From: Siderastrea radians | Taxonomy: Eukaryota > Cnidaria > Anthozoa > Scleractinia > Rhizangiidae | Assembly: GCA_964017195.1 (NCBI GenBank) | Contig: CAXHKT010000183.1 | Location: 1,211,901 to 1,275,900 of the forward strand | Direction of reading: 5' to 3' | DNA: 64,000 nt | In this document: positions 23,512-35,406 of the stretch, one piece after another | How the letters are laid out: each line of letters opens with the position of its first letter | Position numbering within the stretch: the first letter of the stretch is position 1 | Notes under the pieces: model-generated | The model's input: the letters and a program-made list of their open reading frames with translations, nothing else | Databases searched by the model: none | Told to the model about the DNA's origin: nothing | Made by a program: the position numbers and the translations under genes

Positions 23512-23997
23512 GCGCGATATGTGCGATCCTTAGGGAAAAAACTCCATTTTTGGCCTTCCCAGAGGCTAAAAAAGGTGTTGTTGACTGCGCAAGGCTGCGC
23601 AAGGCTGCGCACTGGCCTAATAATAATGCAAATCCCTCGGGGCTATCAGAAAAAAAAGTTTATTGTGTAGAAAAGCGCGATATGTGCGATCCTTAGGGAA
23701 AAAACCCCATTTTTGGCCTTCCCAGAGGCTAAAAAAGGTGTTGTTGACTGAGCAAGGCTGCGCAAGGCTGCACACTGGCCTAATAATAACGCAAATCCCC
23801 CGGGGCTATCAGAAAAAAAAGTTTATTGTGTAGAAAAGCGCGATATGTGCGATCCTTAGGGAAAAACCCCATTTTTGGCCTTCCCAGAGGCTAAAAATGG
23901 TGTTGTTGACTGCGCAAGGCTGCGCAAGGCTGCACACTGGCCTAATAATAACGCAAATCCCTCGGGGCTATCAGAAAAAAAAGTTTATTGTGTAGAA
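23512..23997 (+). repeat. S run, 3 monomers
   Basis: Two monomers carry gctgcacactgg, a CpG transition. One has ctaaaaatggtg. The monomer before L19 is ordinary S. Confidence 0.91.
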
Positions 23998-24324
23998 AGT
24001 CTGCGATTTTGTCGATAAGGTGGGAATTTCAGTTTTGAGAGGGGTGGGGTGGGTCCCTCAAAAAAGTGCTGGTTTTGGTGCAACGGCCCCAGCACAAAAG
24101 CACCCCAGATCCCGTTGCGGCACCAAAAAACATTCCATTTGGCACTATTTTTATCGAATTTGGCGATACTAAAAAGTGCTGCACTTTTTCAGGGCTTGAA
24201 TTAGCCCCCAAAAGCAGAAAAAAGCTAATTGGCGCTCTCAGCTGCATGCACAAAGGTCCCAAATGCATTCAATCCCTCTGGGACCATCCGAAAAAAATTC
24301 GTTTTGTGCAAAAGCACAAAGAAG
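23998..24324 (+). repeat. L unit 19
   Basis: 327 bp. Has aattcgttttg, and the following monomer begins gtgcgat. Not preceded by a pre-L monomer. Confidence 0.92.
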
Positions 24325-24821
24325 GTGCGATATGTGCGATCCTTAGGGAAAAAACTCCATTTTTGGCCTTCCCAGAGGCTTAAAAACGTGTTGTTGACTG
24401 CGCAAGGCTGTGCAAGGCTACGCAAGGCTGCGCACTGGCCTAATAATAATGCAAATCCCTCGGGGCTATCAGAAAAAAAAGTTTATTGTGTAGAAAAGCG
24501 CGATATGTGCGATCCTTAGGGAAAAAACCCCATTTTTGGCCTTCCCAGAGGCTAAAAAAGGTGTTGTTAACTGAGCAAGGCTGTGCATGGCTGTGCACTG
24601 GCCTAATAATAACGCAAATCCCTCGGGGCTATCAGAAAAAAAAGTTTATTGTGTAGAAAAGCGCGATATGTGCGATCCTTAGGGAAAAAACCCCATTTTT
24701 GGCCTTCCCAGAGGCTAAAAAAGGTCTTGTTCACTGCGCAAGGCTGCGCAAGGCTGCGCACTGGCCCAATAATAATGCAAATCCCTCGGGGCTATCAGAA
24801 AAAAAAGTTTATTGTGTAGAA
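24325..24821 (+). repeat. S run, 3 monomers
   Basis: Twin of the run at 11022-11518 at an offset of 13,303 bp: cttaaaaacg with an extra motif copy, then taactgagcaagg with gtgcatggc, then the cttgttcactg pre-L monomer. Confidence 0.92.
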
Positions 24822-25148
24822 AGTCTGCAATTTTGTCGATAAGGTGGGAATTTCAGTTTTGAGAGGGGTGGGGTGGGTCCCTCAAAAAAGTGCTGGTTTT
24901 GGTGCAACGACCCCAGCACAAAAGCACCCCAGATCCCGTTGCGGCACCAAAAAACATTCCATTTGTTACTATTTTTATCGAATTTGGCGATACTAAAAAG
25001 TGCTGCACTTTTTCAGGGCTTGAATTAGCCCCCAAAAGCAGAAAAAAGCTAATTGGCGCTCTCAGCTGCATGCACAAAGGTCCCAAATGCATTCAATCCC
25101 TCTGGGACCATCCGAAAAAAATTCCTTTTGTGCAAAAGCACAAAGAAG
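24822..25148 (+). repeat. L unit 20
   Basis: 327 bp, gttact subtype, with gcaacgacccc and tctgcaatttt. It is the twin of L8 without that copy's deletion and agccgacac change. It is the last gttact-subtype copy in the window. Confidence 0.93.
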
Positions 25149-26613
25149 GCGCGATATGTGCGATCCTTAGGGAAAAAACTCCATTTTTGGCCTTCCCAGA
25201 GGCTAAAAAAGGTGTTGTTGACTGCGCAAGGCTGCCCAAGGCTGCGCACTGGCCTAATAATAATGCAAATCCCTCGGAGCTATCAGAAAAAAAAGTTTAT
25301 TGTGTAGAAAAGCGCGATATGTGCGATCCTTAGGGAAAATACTCCATTTTTGGCCTTCCCAGAGGCTAAAAAAGGTGTTGTTGACTGCGCAAGGCTGCGC
25401 AAGGCTGCGCACTGGCCTAATAACAATGCAAATCCCTCGGGGCTATCAGAAAAAAAAGTTTATTGTGTAGAAAAGCGCGATATGTGCGATCCTTAGGGAA
25501 AAAACCCCATTTTTGGCCTTCCCAGAGGCTAAAAAAGGTGTTGTTGACTGAGCAAGGCTGTGCAAGGCTGCGCACTGGCCTAATAATAACGCAAATCCCT
25601 CGGGGCTATCAGAAAAAAAAGTTTATTGTGTAGAAAAGCGCGATATGTGCGATCCTTAGGGAAAAAACCCCATTTTTGGCCTTCCCAGAGGCTAAAAAAG
25701 GTGTTGTTGACTGAGCAGGGCTGCGCCACGCTGCGCACTGGCCTAATAATAACGCAAATCCCTCGGGGCTATCAGAAAAAAAAGTTTATTGTGTAGAAAA
25801 GCGCGATATGTGCGATCCTTAGGGAAAGAACCCCATTTTTGGCCTTCCCAGAGGCTAAAAAAGGTGTTGTTGACTGCGCAAGGCTGCGCAAGGCTGCGCA
25901 CTGGCCTAATAATAACGCAAATCCCTCGGGGCTATCAGAAAAAAAAGTTTATTGTGTAGAAAAGCGCGATATGTGCGATCCTTAGGGAAAAAACCCCATT
26001 TTTGGCCTTCCCAGAGGCTAAAAAAGGTGTTGTTGACTGAGCAAGGCTGCGCAAGGCTGCGCACTGGCCTAATAATAACGCAAATCCCTCGGGGCTATCA
26101 GAAAAAAAAGTTTATTGTGTAGAAAAGCGCGATATGTGCGATCCTTAGGGAAAAAACCCCATTTTTGGCCTTCCCAGAGGCTAAAAAAGGTGTTGTTGAC
26201 TGCGCAAGGCTGCGCAAGGCTGCGCACTGGCCTAATAATAACGCAAATCCCTCGGGGCTATCAGAAAAAAAAGTTTATTGTGTAGAAAAGCGCGATATGT
26301 GCGATCCTTAGGGAAAAAACCCCATTTTTGGCCTTCCCAGAGGCTAAAAAAGGTGTTGTTGACTGAGCAAGGCTGCGCAAGGCTGCGCACTGGCCTAATA
26401 ATAACGCAAATCCCTCGGGGCTATCAGAAAAAAAAGTTTATTGTGTAGAAAAGCGCGATATGTGCGATCCTTAGGGAAAAAACCCCATTTTTGGCCTTCC
26501 CAGAGGCTAAAAAAGGTGTTGTTAACTGCGCAAGGCTGCGCAAGGCTGCGCACTGGCCCAATAATAATGCAAATCCCTCGGGGCTATCAGAAAAAAAAGT
26601 TTATTGTGTAGAA
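25149..26613 (+). repeat. S run, 9 monomers
   Basis: The first monomer has gctgcccaagg as after L8, and cctcggagct. The second has gaaaatactcc. gagcagggctg and gggaaagaacc at 25.71-25.83 kb repeat the order seen at 13.2-13.34 kb. Ends with a pre-L monomer. Confidence 0.92.
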
Positions 26614-26940
26614 AGTCTGCGATTTTGTCGATAAGGTGGGAATTTCAGTTTTGAGAGGGGTGGGGTGGGTCCCTCAAAAAAGTGCTGGTTTTGGTGCAAC
26701 GGCCCCAGCACAAAAGCACCCCAGATCCCGTTGCGGCACCAAAAAACATTCCATTTGGCACTATTTTTATCGAATTTGGCGATACTAAAAAGTGCTGCAC
26801 TTTTTCAGGGCTTGAATTAGCCCTAAAAAGCAGAAAAAAGCTAATTGGCGCTCTCAGCTGCATGCACAAAGGTCCCAAATGCATTCAATCCCTCTGGGAC
26901 CATCCGAAAAAAATTCCTTTTGTGCAAAAGCACAAAGAAG
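26614..26940 (+). repeat. L unit 21
   Basis: 327 bp, ggcact subtype. Private agccctaaaaagcag. Its post-L monomer has ttccaagaggc. Confidence 0.93.
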
Positions 26941-27590
26941 GCGCGATATGTGCGATCCTTAGGGAAAAAACTCCATTTTTGGCCTTCCAAGAGGCTAAAA
27001 AAGGTGTTGTTGACTGCGCAAGGCTGCGCAAGGCTGCGCACTGGCCTAATAATAATGCAAATCCCTCGGGGCTATCAGAAAAAAAAGTTTATTGTGTAGA
27101 AAAGCGCGATATGTGCGATCCTTAGGGAAAAAACCCCATTTTTGGCCTTCCCAGAGGCTAAAAAAGGTGTTGTTGACTGCGCAAGGCTGCGCAAGGCTGC
27201 GCACTGGCCTAATAATAACGCAAATCCCTCGGGGCTATCAGAAAAAAAAGTTTATTGTGTAGAAAAGCGCGATATGTGCGATCCTTAGGGAAAAAACCCT
27301 ATTTTTGGCCTTCCCAGAGGCTAAAAAAGGTGTTGTTGACTGAGCAAGGCTGCGCAAGGCTGCGCACTGGCCTAATAATAACGCAAATCCCTCGGGGCTA
27401 TCAGAAAAAAAAGTTTATTGTGTAGAAAAGCGCGATATGTGCGATCCTTAGGTAAAAAACCCCATTTTTGGCCTTCCCAGAGGCTAAAAAAGGTGTTGTT
27501 AACTGCGCAAGGCTGCGCAAGGCTGCGCACTGGCCCAATAATAATGCAAATCTTTCGGGGCTATCAGAAAAAAAAGTTTATTGTGTAGAA
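26941..27590 (+). repeat. S run, 4 monomers
   Basis: Ends with a pre-L monomer with cttaggtaaa and aatctttcgggg. Confidence 0.92.
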
Positions 27591-27917
27591 AGCCGGCGAT
27601 TTTGTCGATAAGGTGGGAATTTCAGTTTTGAGAGGGGTGGGGTGGGTCCCTCAAAAAAGTGCTGGTTTTGGTGCAACGGCCCCAGCACAAAAGCACCCCA
27701 GATCCCGTTGCAGCACTAAAAAACATTCCATTTGGCACTATTTTTATCGAATTTGGCGATACTAAAAAGTGCTGCACTTTTTCAGGGCTTGAATTAGCCC
27801 CCAAAAGCAGAAAAAAGCTAATTGGCGCTCTCAGCTGCATGCACAAAGGTCCCAAAAGCATTCAATCCCTCTGGGACCATCCGAAAAAAATTCCTTTTCT
27901 GCAAAAGCACAAAGAAG
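27591..27917 (+). repeat. L unit 22 (mosaic of L11-like and L12-like marks)
   Basis: 327 bp. Starts agccggcg rather than agtctgcg. Carries the L11 mark gttgcagcactaaa in its first half and the L12 mark cccaaaagcattc in its second half. Private ccttttctgc changes the 3' hairpin. Confidence 0.92.
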
Positions 27918-29229
27918 GCGCGATATGTGCGATCCTTAGGGAAAAAACTCCATTTTTGGCCTTCCAAGAGGCTAAAAAAGCTGTTGTTGACTGCGCAAGC
28001 CTGCGCAAGGCTGCGCACTGGCCTAATAATAATGCAAATCCCTCAGGGCTATCAGAAAAAAAAGTTTATTGTGTAGAAAAGCGCGATATGTGCGATCCTT
28101 AGGGAAAAAACCCCATTTTTGGCCTTCCCAGAGGCTAAAAAAGGTGTTGTTGACTGAGCAAGGCTGCGCAAGGCTGCGCACTGGCCTAATAATAACGCAA
28201 ATCCCTCGGGGCTATCAGAAAAAAAAGTTTATTGTGTAGAAAAGCGCGATATGTGCGATCCTTAGGGAAAAAACCCCATTTTTGGCCTTCCCAGAGGCTA
28301 CAAAAGGTGTTGTTGACTGCGCAAGGCTGCGCAAGGCTGCGCACTGGTCTAATAATAACGCAAATCCCTCGGGGCTATCAGAAAAAAAAGTTTATTGTGT
28401 AGAAAAGCGCGATATGTGCGATCCTTAGGGAAAAAACCCCATTTTTGGCCTTCCCAGAGGCTAAAAAAGGTGTTGTTGACTGAGCAAGGCTGCGCAAGGC
28501 TGCGCACTGGCCTAATAATAACGCAAATCCCTCGGGGCTATCAGAAAAAAAAGTTTATTGTGTAGAAAAGCGCGATATGTGCGATCCTTAGGGAAAAAAC
28601 CCCATTTTTGGCCTTCCCAGAGGCTAAAAAAGGTGTTGTTGACTGCGCAAGGCTGCGCAAGGCTGCGCAGTGGCCTAATAATAACGCAAATCCCTCGGGG
28701 CTATCAGAAAAAAAAGTTTATTGTGTAGAAAAGCGCGATATGTGCGATCCTTAGGGAAAAAACCCCATTTTTGGCCTTCCCAGAGGCTAAAAAAGGTGTT
28801 ATTAACTGCGCAAGGCTGCGCAAGGCTGCGCAAGGCTGCGCACTGGCCTAATAATAATGCAAATCCCTCGGGGCTATCAGAAAAAAAAGTTTATTGTGTA
28901 GAAAAGCGCGATATGTGCGATCCTTAGGGAAAAAACCCCATTTTTGGCCTTCCCGGAGGCTAAAAAAAGTGTTGTTGACTGAGCAAGGCTGCGCAAGGCT
29001 GCGCACTGGCCTAATAATAACGCAAATCCCTCGGGGCTATCAGAAAAAAAAGTTTATTGTGTAGAAAAGCGCGATATGTGCGATCCTTAGGTAAACAACC
29101 CCATTTTTGGCCTTCCCAGAGGCTAAAAAAGGTGTTGTTAACTGCGCAAGGCTGCGCAAGGCTGCGCACTGGCCCAATAATAATGCAAATCCCTCGGGGC
29201 TATCAGAAAAAAAAGTTTATTGTGTAGAA
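27918..29229 (+). repeat. S run, 8 monomers
   Basis: The post-L monomer has ttccaagaggc, gctgttgttg and gcaagcctgcg. The monomer at about 28.73 kb has gttattaactg and an extra motif copy, a form repeated in the 30-32 kb region. Ends with a pre-L monomer with cttaggtaaac. Confidence 0.91.
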
Positions 29230-29556
29230 AGTCTGCGATTTTGTCGATAAGGTGGGAATTTCAGTTTTGAGAGGGGTGGGGTGGGTCCCTCAAAAAAGTG
29301 CTGGTTTTGGTGCAACGGCCCCAGCACAAAAGCACCCCAGATCCCGTTGCGGCACTAAAAAACATTCCATTTGGCACTATTTTTATCGAATTTGGCGATG
29401 CTAAAAAGTGCTGCACTTTTTCAGGGCTTGAATTAGCCCCCAAAAGCAGAAAAAAGCTAATTGGCGCTCTCAGCTGCATGCACAAAGGTCCCAAATGCAT
29501 TCAATCCCTCTGGGACCATCCGAAAAAAATTCCTTTTGTGCAAAAGCACAAAGAAG
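29230..29556 (+). repeat. L unit 23
   Basis: 327 bp. Has gcggcactaaaaaac and gcgatgctaaaaag. Confidence 0.93.
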
Positions 29557-32500
29557 GCGCGATATGTGCGATCCTTAGGGAAAAAACTCCATTTTTGGCC
29601 TTCCCAGAGGCTAAAAAGGTGTTGTTGACTGCGCAAGGCTGCGCAAGGCTGCGCACTGGCCTAATAATAATGCAAATCCCTCGGGGCTATCAGAAAAAAA
29701 AGTTTATTGTGTAGAAAAGCGCGATATGTGCGATCCTTAGGGAAAAAACCCCATTTTTGGCCTTCCCAGAGGCTAAAAAAGGTGTTGTTGACTGAGCAAG
29801 GCTGCGCAAGGCTGCGCACTGGCCTAATAATAACGCAAATCCCTCGGGGCTATCAGAAAAAAAAGTTTATTGTGTAGAAAAGCGCGATATGTGCGATCCT
29901 TAGGGAAAAAACCCCATTTTTGGCCTTCCCAGAGGCTAAAAAAGGTGTTGTTGACTGAGCAAGGCTGTGCAAGGCTGCGCACTGGCCTAATAATAACGCA
30001 AATCCCTCGGGGCTATCAGAAAAAAAAGTTTATTGTGTAGAAAAGCGCGATATGTGCGATCCTTAGGGAAAAAACCCTATTTTTGGCCTTCCCAGAGGCT
30101 AAGAAAGGTGTTGTTGACTGAGCAAGGCTGCGCAAGGCTGCGCACTGGCCTAATAATAACGCAAATCCCTCGGGGCTATCAGAAAAAAAAGTTTATTGTG
30201 TAGAAAAGCGCGATATCTGCGATCCTTAGGGAAAAAAACCCCATTTTTGGCCTTCCCAGAGGCTAAAAAAGGTGTTGTTGACTGCGCAAGGCTGCGCAAG
30301 GCTGCGCAGTGGCCTAATAATAACGCATATCCCTCGGGGCTATCAGAAAAAAAAGTTTATTGTGTAGAAAAGCGCGATATTTGCGATCCTTAGGAAAAAA
30401 AACCCATTTTTGGCCTTCCCAGAGGCTAAAAAAGGTGTTATTAACTGCGCAAGGCTGCGCAAGGCTCCGCAAGGCTGCGGACTGGCCTAATAATAATGCA
30501 AATCCCTCGGGGCTATCAGAAAAAAAAGTTTATTGTGTAGAAAAGCGCGATATGTGCGATCCTTAGGGAAAAAACCCCATTTTTGGCCTTCCCGGAGGCT
30601 AAAAAAGGTGTTGTTGACTGAGCAAGGCTGCGCAAGGCTGCGCACTGGCCTAATAATAACGCAAATCCCTCGGGGCTATCAGAAAAAAAAGTTTATTGTG
30701 TAGAAAAGCGCGATATGTGCGATCCTTAGGGAAAAAACCCCATTTTTGGCCTTCCCAAAGGCTAAGAAAGGTGTTGTTGACTGAGCAAGGCTGCGCAAGG
30801 CTGCGCACTGGCCTAATAATAACGCAAATCCCTCGGGGCTATCAGAAAAAAAAGTTTATTGTGTAGAAAAGCGCGATATGTGCGATCCTTACGGAAAAAA
30901 CCCCATTTTTGGCCTTCCCAGAGGCTAAAAAAGGTGTTGTTGACTGAGCAAGGCTGCGCACTTGGCTAATAATAACGCAAATCCTTCGGGGCTATCAAAA
31001 AAAAAGTTTATTGTGTAGAAAAGCGCGATATGTGCGATCCTTAGGGAAAAAACCCCATTTTTGGCCTTCCCGGAGGCTAAAAAAGGTGTTGTTGACTGAG
31101 CAAGGCTGCGCAAGGCTGCGCACTGGCCTAATAATAACGCAAATCCCTCGGGGCTATCAGAAAACAAAGTTTATTGTGTAGAAAAGCGCGATATGTGCGA
31201 TCCTTAGGGAAAAAACCCCATTTTTGGCCTTCCCAGAGGCTAAGAAAGGTGTTGTTGACTGAGCAAGGCTGCGCAAGGCTGCGCACTGGCCTAATAATTA
31301 CGCAAATCCCTCGGGGCTATCAGAAAACAAAGTTTATTGTGTAGAAAAGCGCGATATGTGCGATCCTTAGGGAAAAAACCCCATTTTTGGCCTTCCCAGA
31401 GGCTAAAAAAGGTGTTATTAACTGCGCAAGGCTGCGCAAGGCTCCGCAAGGCTGCGCACTGGCCTAATAATAATGCAAATCCCTCGGGGCTATCAGAAAA
31501 AAAAGTTTATTGTGTAGAAAAGCGCGATATGTGCGATCCTTAGGGAAAAAAACACATTTTTGGCCTTCCCGGAGGCTAAAAAAGGTGTTGTTGACTGAGC
31601 AAGGCTGCGCAAGGCTGCGCACTGGCCTAATAATAACGCAAATCCCTCGGGGCTATCAGAAAAAAAAGTTTATTGTGTAGAAAAGCGCGATATGTGCGAT
31701 CCTTAGGGAAAAAACCCCATTTTTGGCCTTCCCAAAGGCTAAGAAAGGTGTTGTTGACTGAGCAAGGCTGCGCAAGGCTGCGCACTGGCCTAATAATAAC
31801 GCAAATCCCTCGGGGCTATCAGAAAAAAAAGTTTATTGTGTAGAAAAGCGCGATATGTGCGATCCTTACGGAAAAAACCCCATTTTTGGCCTTCCCAGAG
31901 GCTAAAAAAGGTGTTGTTGACTGAGCAAGGCTGCGCACTGGCCTAATAATAACGCAAATCCCTCGGGGCTATCAAAAAAAAAGTTTATTGTGTAGAAAAG
32001 CGCGATATGTGCGATCCTTAGGGAAAAAACCCCATTTTTGGCCTTCCCGGAGGCTAAAAAAGGTGTTGTTGACTGAGCAAGGCTGCGCAAGGCTGCGCAC
32101 TGGCCTAATAATAACGCAAATCCCTCGGGGCTATCAGAAAACAAAGTTTATTGTGTAGAAAAGCGCGATATGTGCGATCCTTAGGGAAAAAACCCCATTT
32201 TTGGCCTTCCCAGAGGCTAAGAAAGGTGTTGTTGACTGAGCAAGGCTGCGCAAGGCTGCGCACTGGCCTAATAATAACGCAAATCCCTCGGGGCTATCAG
32301 AAAAAAAAGTTTATTGTGTAGAAAAGCGCGATATGTGCGATCCTTAGGGAAAAAACCCCATTTTTGGCCTTCCCAGAGGCTAAAAAAGGTGTTGTTGACT
32401 GAGCAAGGCTGCGCACTGGCCTAATAATAACGCAAATCCATCGGGGCTATCAAAAAAAAAGTTTATTGTGTAGAAAAGCGCGATATGTGCGATCCTTAGG

Positions 32501-32801
32501 GAAAAAACCCCATTTTTGGCCTTCCCAGAGGCTAAAAAAGGTGTTGTTGACTGCGCCAGGCTGCGCAAGGCTGCGCACTGGCCTAATAATAACGCAAAAC
32601 CCTCGGGGCTATCAGAAAAAAAAGTTTAATGTGTAGAAAAGCGCGATATGTGCGATCCTTAGGGAAAAAACCCCATTTTTGGCCTTCCCAGAGGCTAAAA
32701 AAGGTGCTGTTAACTGCGCAAGGCTGCGCAAGGCTGCGCACTGGCCCAATAATAATGCAAATCCCTCGGGGCTATCAGAAAAAAAAGTTTATTGTGTAGA
32801 A
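29557..32801 (+). repeat. L-free S run, 20 monomers, with a 977 bp higher-order repeat
   Basis: The longest run with neither L nor M. About 30360-31336 and 31337-32313 are two tandem copies of a six-monomer unit, marked by gttattaactg with gctccgcaagg, cccggaggct, cccaaaggctaagaaagg and ccttacgg, each at an offset of 977 bp. Several monomers have gaaaacaaag. The monomer before L24 is the pre-L type with gtgctgttaactg. Confidence 0.92.
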
Positions 32802-33128
32802 AGTCTGCGATTTTGTCGATAAGGTGGGAATTTCAGTTTTGAGAGGGGTGGGGTGGGTCCCTCAAAAAAGTGCTGGTTTTGGTGCAACGGCCCCAGCACA
32901 AAAGCACCCCAGATCCCGTTGCGGCACCAAAAAACATTCCATTTGGCACTATTTTTATCGAATTTGGCGATACTAAAAAGTGCTGCACCTTTTCAGGGCT
33001 TGAATTAGCCCCCAAAAGCAGAAAAAAGCTAATTGGCGCTCTCAGCTGCATGCACAAAGGTCCCAAATGCATTCAATCCCTCTGGGACCATCCGAAAAAA
33101 ATTCCTTTTGTGCAAAAGCACAAAGAAG
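32802..33128 (+). repeat. L unit 24
   Basis: 327 bp, ggcact subtype. gctgcaccttttcag breaks one arm of the 19 bp dyad. Confidence 0.93.
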
Positions 33129-34104
33129 GCGCGATATGTGCGATCCTTAGGGAAAAAACTCCATTTTTGGCCTTCCCAGAGGCGAAATAAGGTGTTGTTG
33201 ACTGCGCAAGGCTGCACAAGGCTGCGCACTGGCCTAATAATAACGCAAATCCCTCGGGGCTATCAGAAAAAAAAGTTTATTGTGTAGAAAAGCGCGATAT
33301 GTGCGATCCTTAGGGAAGAAACCCCATTTTTAGCCTTCCCAGAGGCTAAAAAAGGTGTTGTTGACTGCGCAAGGCTGCACAAGGCTGCGCACTGGCCTAA
33401 TAATAACGCAAATCCCTCGGGGCTATCAGAAAAAAAAGTTTATTGTGTAGAAAAGCGCGATATGTGCGATCCTTAGGGAAAAAACCCCATTTTTGGCCTT
33501 CCCAGGGGCTAAAAAAGGTGTTGTTGACTGCGCAAGGCTGCGCAAGGCTCCGCACTGGCCTAATAATAATGCAAAACCCTCGGGGCTATCAGAAAAAAAA
33601 GTTTATTGTGTAGAAAAGCGCGATATGTGCGATCCTTAGGGAAAAAACCCCATTTTTGGCCTTCCCAGTGGCTAAAAAAGGTGTTGTTGACTGCGCAAGG
33701 CTGCGCAAGGCTGCGCACTGGCCTAATAATAACGCAAATCCCTCGGGGCTATCAGAAAAAAAAGTTTATTGTGTAGAAAAGCGCGATATGTGCGATCCTT
33801 AGGGAAAAAACCCCATTTTTGGCCTTTCCAGAGGCTAAAAAAGGTGTTGTTGACTGAGCAAGGCTGCGCAAGGTTGCGCACTGGCCTAATAATAACGCAA
33901 ATCCTTCGGGGCTATCAGAAAAAAAAGTTTATTGTGTAGAAAAGCGCGATATGTGCGATCCTTAGGGAAAAAACCCCATTTTTGGCCTTCCCAGAGGCTA
34001 AAAAAGGTGTTGTTGACTGAGCAAGGCTGCGCAAGGCTGCGCACTGGCCTAATAATAACGCAAATCCCTCGGGGCTATCAGAAAAAAAAGTTTATTGTGT
34101 AGAA
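33129..34104 (+). repeat. S run, 6 monomers
   Basis: The post-L monomer has ggcgaaataagg. Two monomers have gctgcacaagg, 163 bp apart. One has cccagtggct, a mark repeated at 39.0-39.4 kb. L25 is preceded by ordinary S. Confidence 0.91.
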
Positions 34105-34430
34105 AGTCTGCGATTTTGTCGGTAAGGTGGGAATTTCAGTTTTGAGAGGGGTGGGGTGGGTCCCTCAAAAAAGTGCTGGTTTTGGTGCAACGGCCCCAGC
34201 ACAAAAGCACCCCAGATCCCGTTGCGGCACCAAAAAACATTCCATTTGGCACTATTTTTATCGAATTTGGCGATACTAAAAAGTGCTGCACTTTTTCAGG
34301 GCTTGAATTAGCCCCCAAAAGCAGAAAAAACTAATTGGCGCTCTCAGCTGCATGCACAAGGGTCCCAAATGCTTTCAATCCCTCTGGGACCATCCGAAAA
34401 AAATTCCTTTTGTGCAAAAGCACAAAGAAG
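34105..34430 (+). repeat. L unit 25
   Basis: 326 bp: one base missing at cagaaaaaactaattgg. Also gtcggtaagg, cacaagggtccc and aaatgctttcaatcc. Confidence 0.92.
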
Positions 34431-35079
34431 GCGCGATATGTGCGATCCTTAGGGAAAAAACTCCATTTTTGGCCTTGCCAGAGGCTAAAAAAGGTGTTGT
34501 TGAATGCGCAAGTCTGCGCAAGGCTGCGCACTGGCCTAATAATAATGCAAATCCCTCGGGGCTATCAGAAAAAAAAGTTTATTGTCTAGAAAAGCGCGAT
34601 ATGTGCGATCCTTAGGGAAAAAACCCCATTTTTGGCCTTCCCAGAGGCTAAAAAAGGTGTTGTTGACTGAGCAAGGCTGTGCAAGGCTGCGCACTGGCCT
34701 AATAATAACGCAAATCCCTCGGGGCTATCAGAAAAAAAAGTTTATTGTGTAGAAAAGCGCGATATGTGCGATCCTTAGGGAAAAAACCCCATTTTTGGCC
34801 TTCCCAGAGGCTAAAAAAGGTGTTGTTGACTGAGCAAGGCTGCGCAAGGCTGCGCACTGGCCTAATAATAACGCAAATCCCTCGGGGCTATCAGAAAAAA
34901 AAGTTTATTGTGTAGAAAAGCGCGATATGTGCGATCCTTAGGGAGAAAACCCCATTTTTGGCCTTCCCAGAGGCTAAACAGTTGTTGTTAACTGCGCAAG
35001 GCTGCGCAAGGCTGCGCACTGGCCCAATATTAATGCAAATCCCTCGGGGCTATCAGAAAAAAAAGTTTATTGTGTAGAA
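34431..35079 (+). repeat. S run, 4 monomers
   Basis: The post-L monomer has ggccttgccag, gttgaatgcg and gcaagtctgcg, and ends gtctagaaaa. The pre-L monomer has ctaaacagttgttg and cccaatattaatg. Confidence 0.91.
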
Positions 35080-35406
35080 AGTCTGCGATTTTGTCGATAA
35101 GGTGGGAATTTCAGTTTTGAGAGGGGTGGGGTGGGTCCCTCAAAAAAGTGCTGGGTTTAGTGCAACGGCCCCAGCACAAAAGCACCCCAGATCCCGTTGC
35201 GGCACCAAAAAACATTCCATTTGGCACTATTTTTATCGAATTTGGCGATACTAAAAAGTGCTGCACTTTTTCAGGGCTTGAATTAGCCCCCAAAAGAAGA
35301 AAAAAACTAATTGGCGCTCTCAGCTGCATGCACAAAGCTCCCAAATGCATTCAATCCCTCTGGGACCATCCGAAAAAAATACCTTTTGTGCAAAAGCACA
35401 AAGAAG
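35080..35406 (+). repeat. L unit 26
   Basis: 327 bp. Has gctgggtttagtgc, agaagaaaaaactaattgg, caaagctccc and aaaataccttttg. The last three are shared with L27, and caaagctccc is otherwise found in M. Confidence 0.92.
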
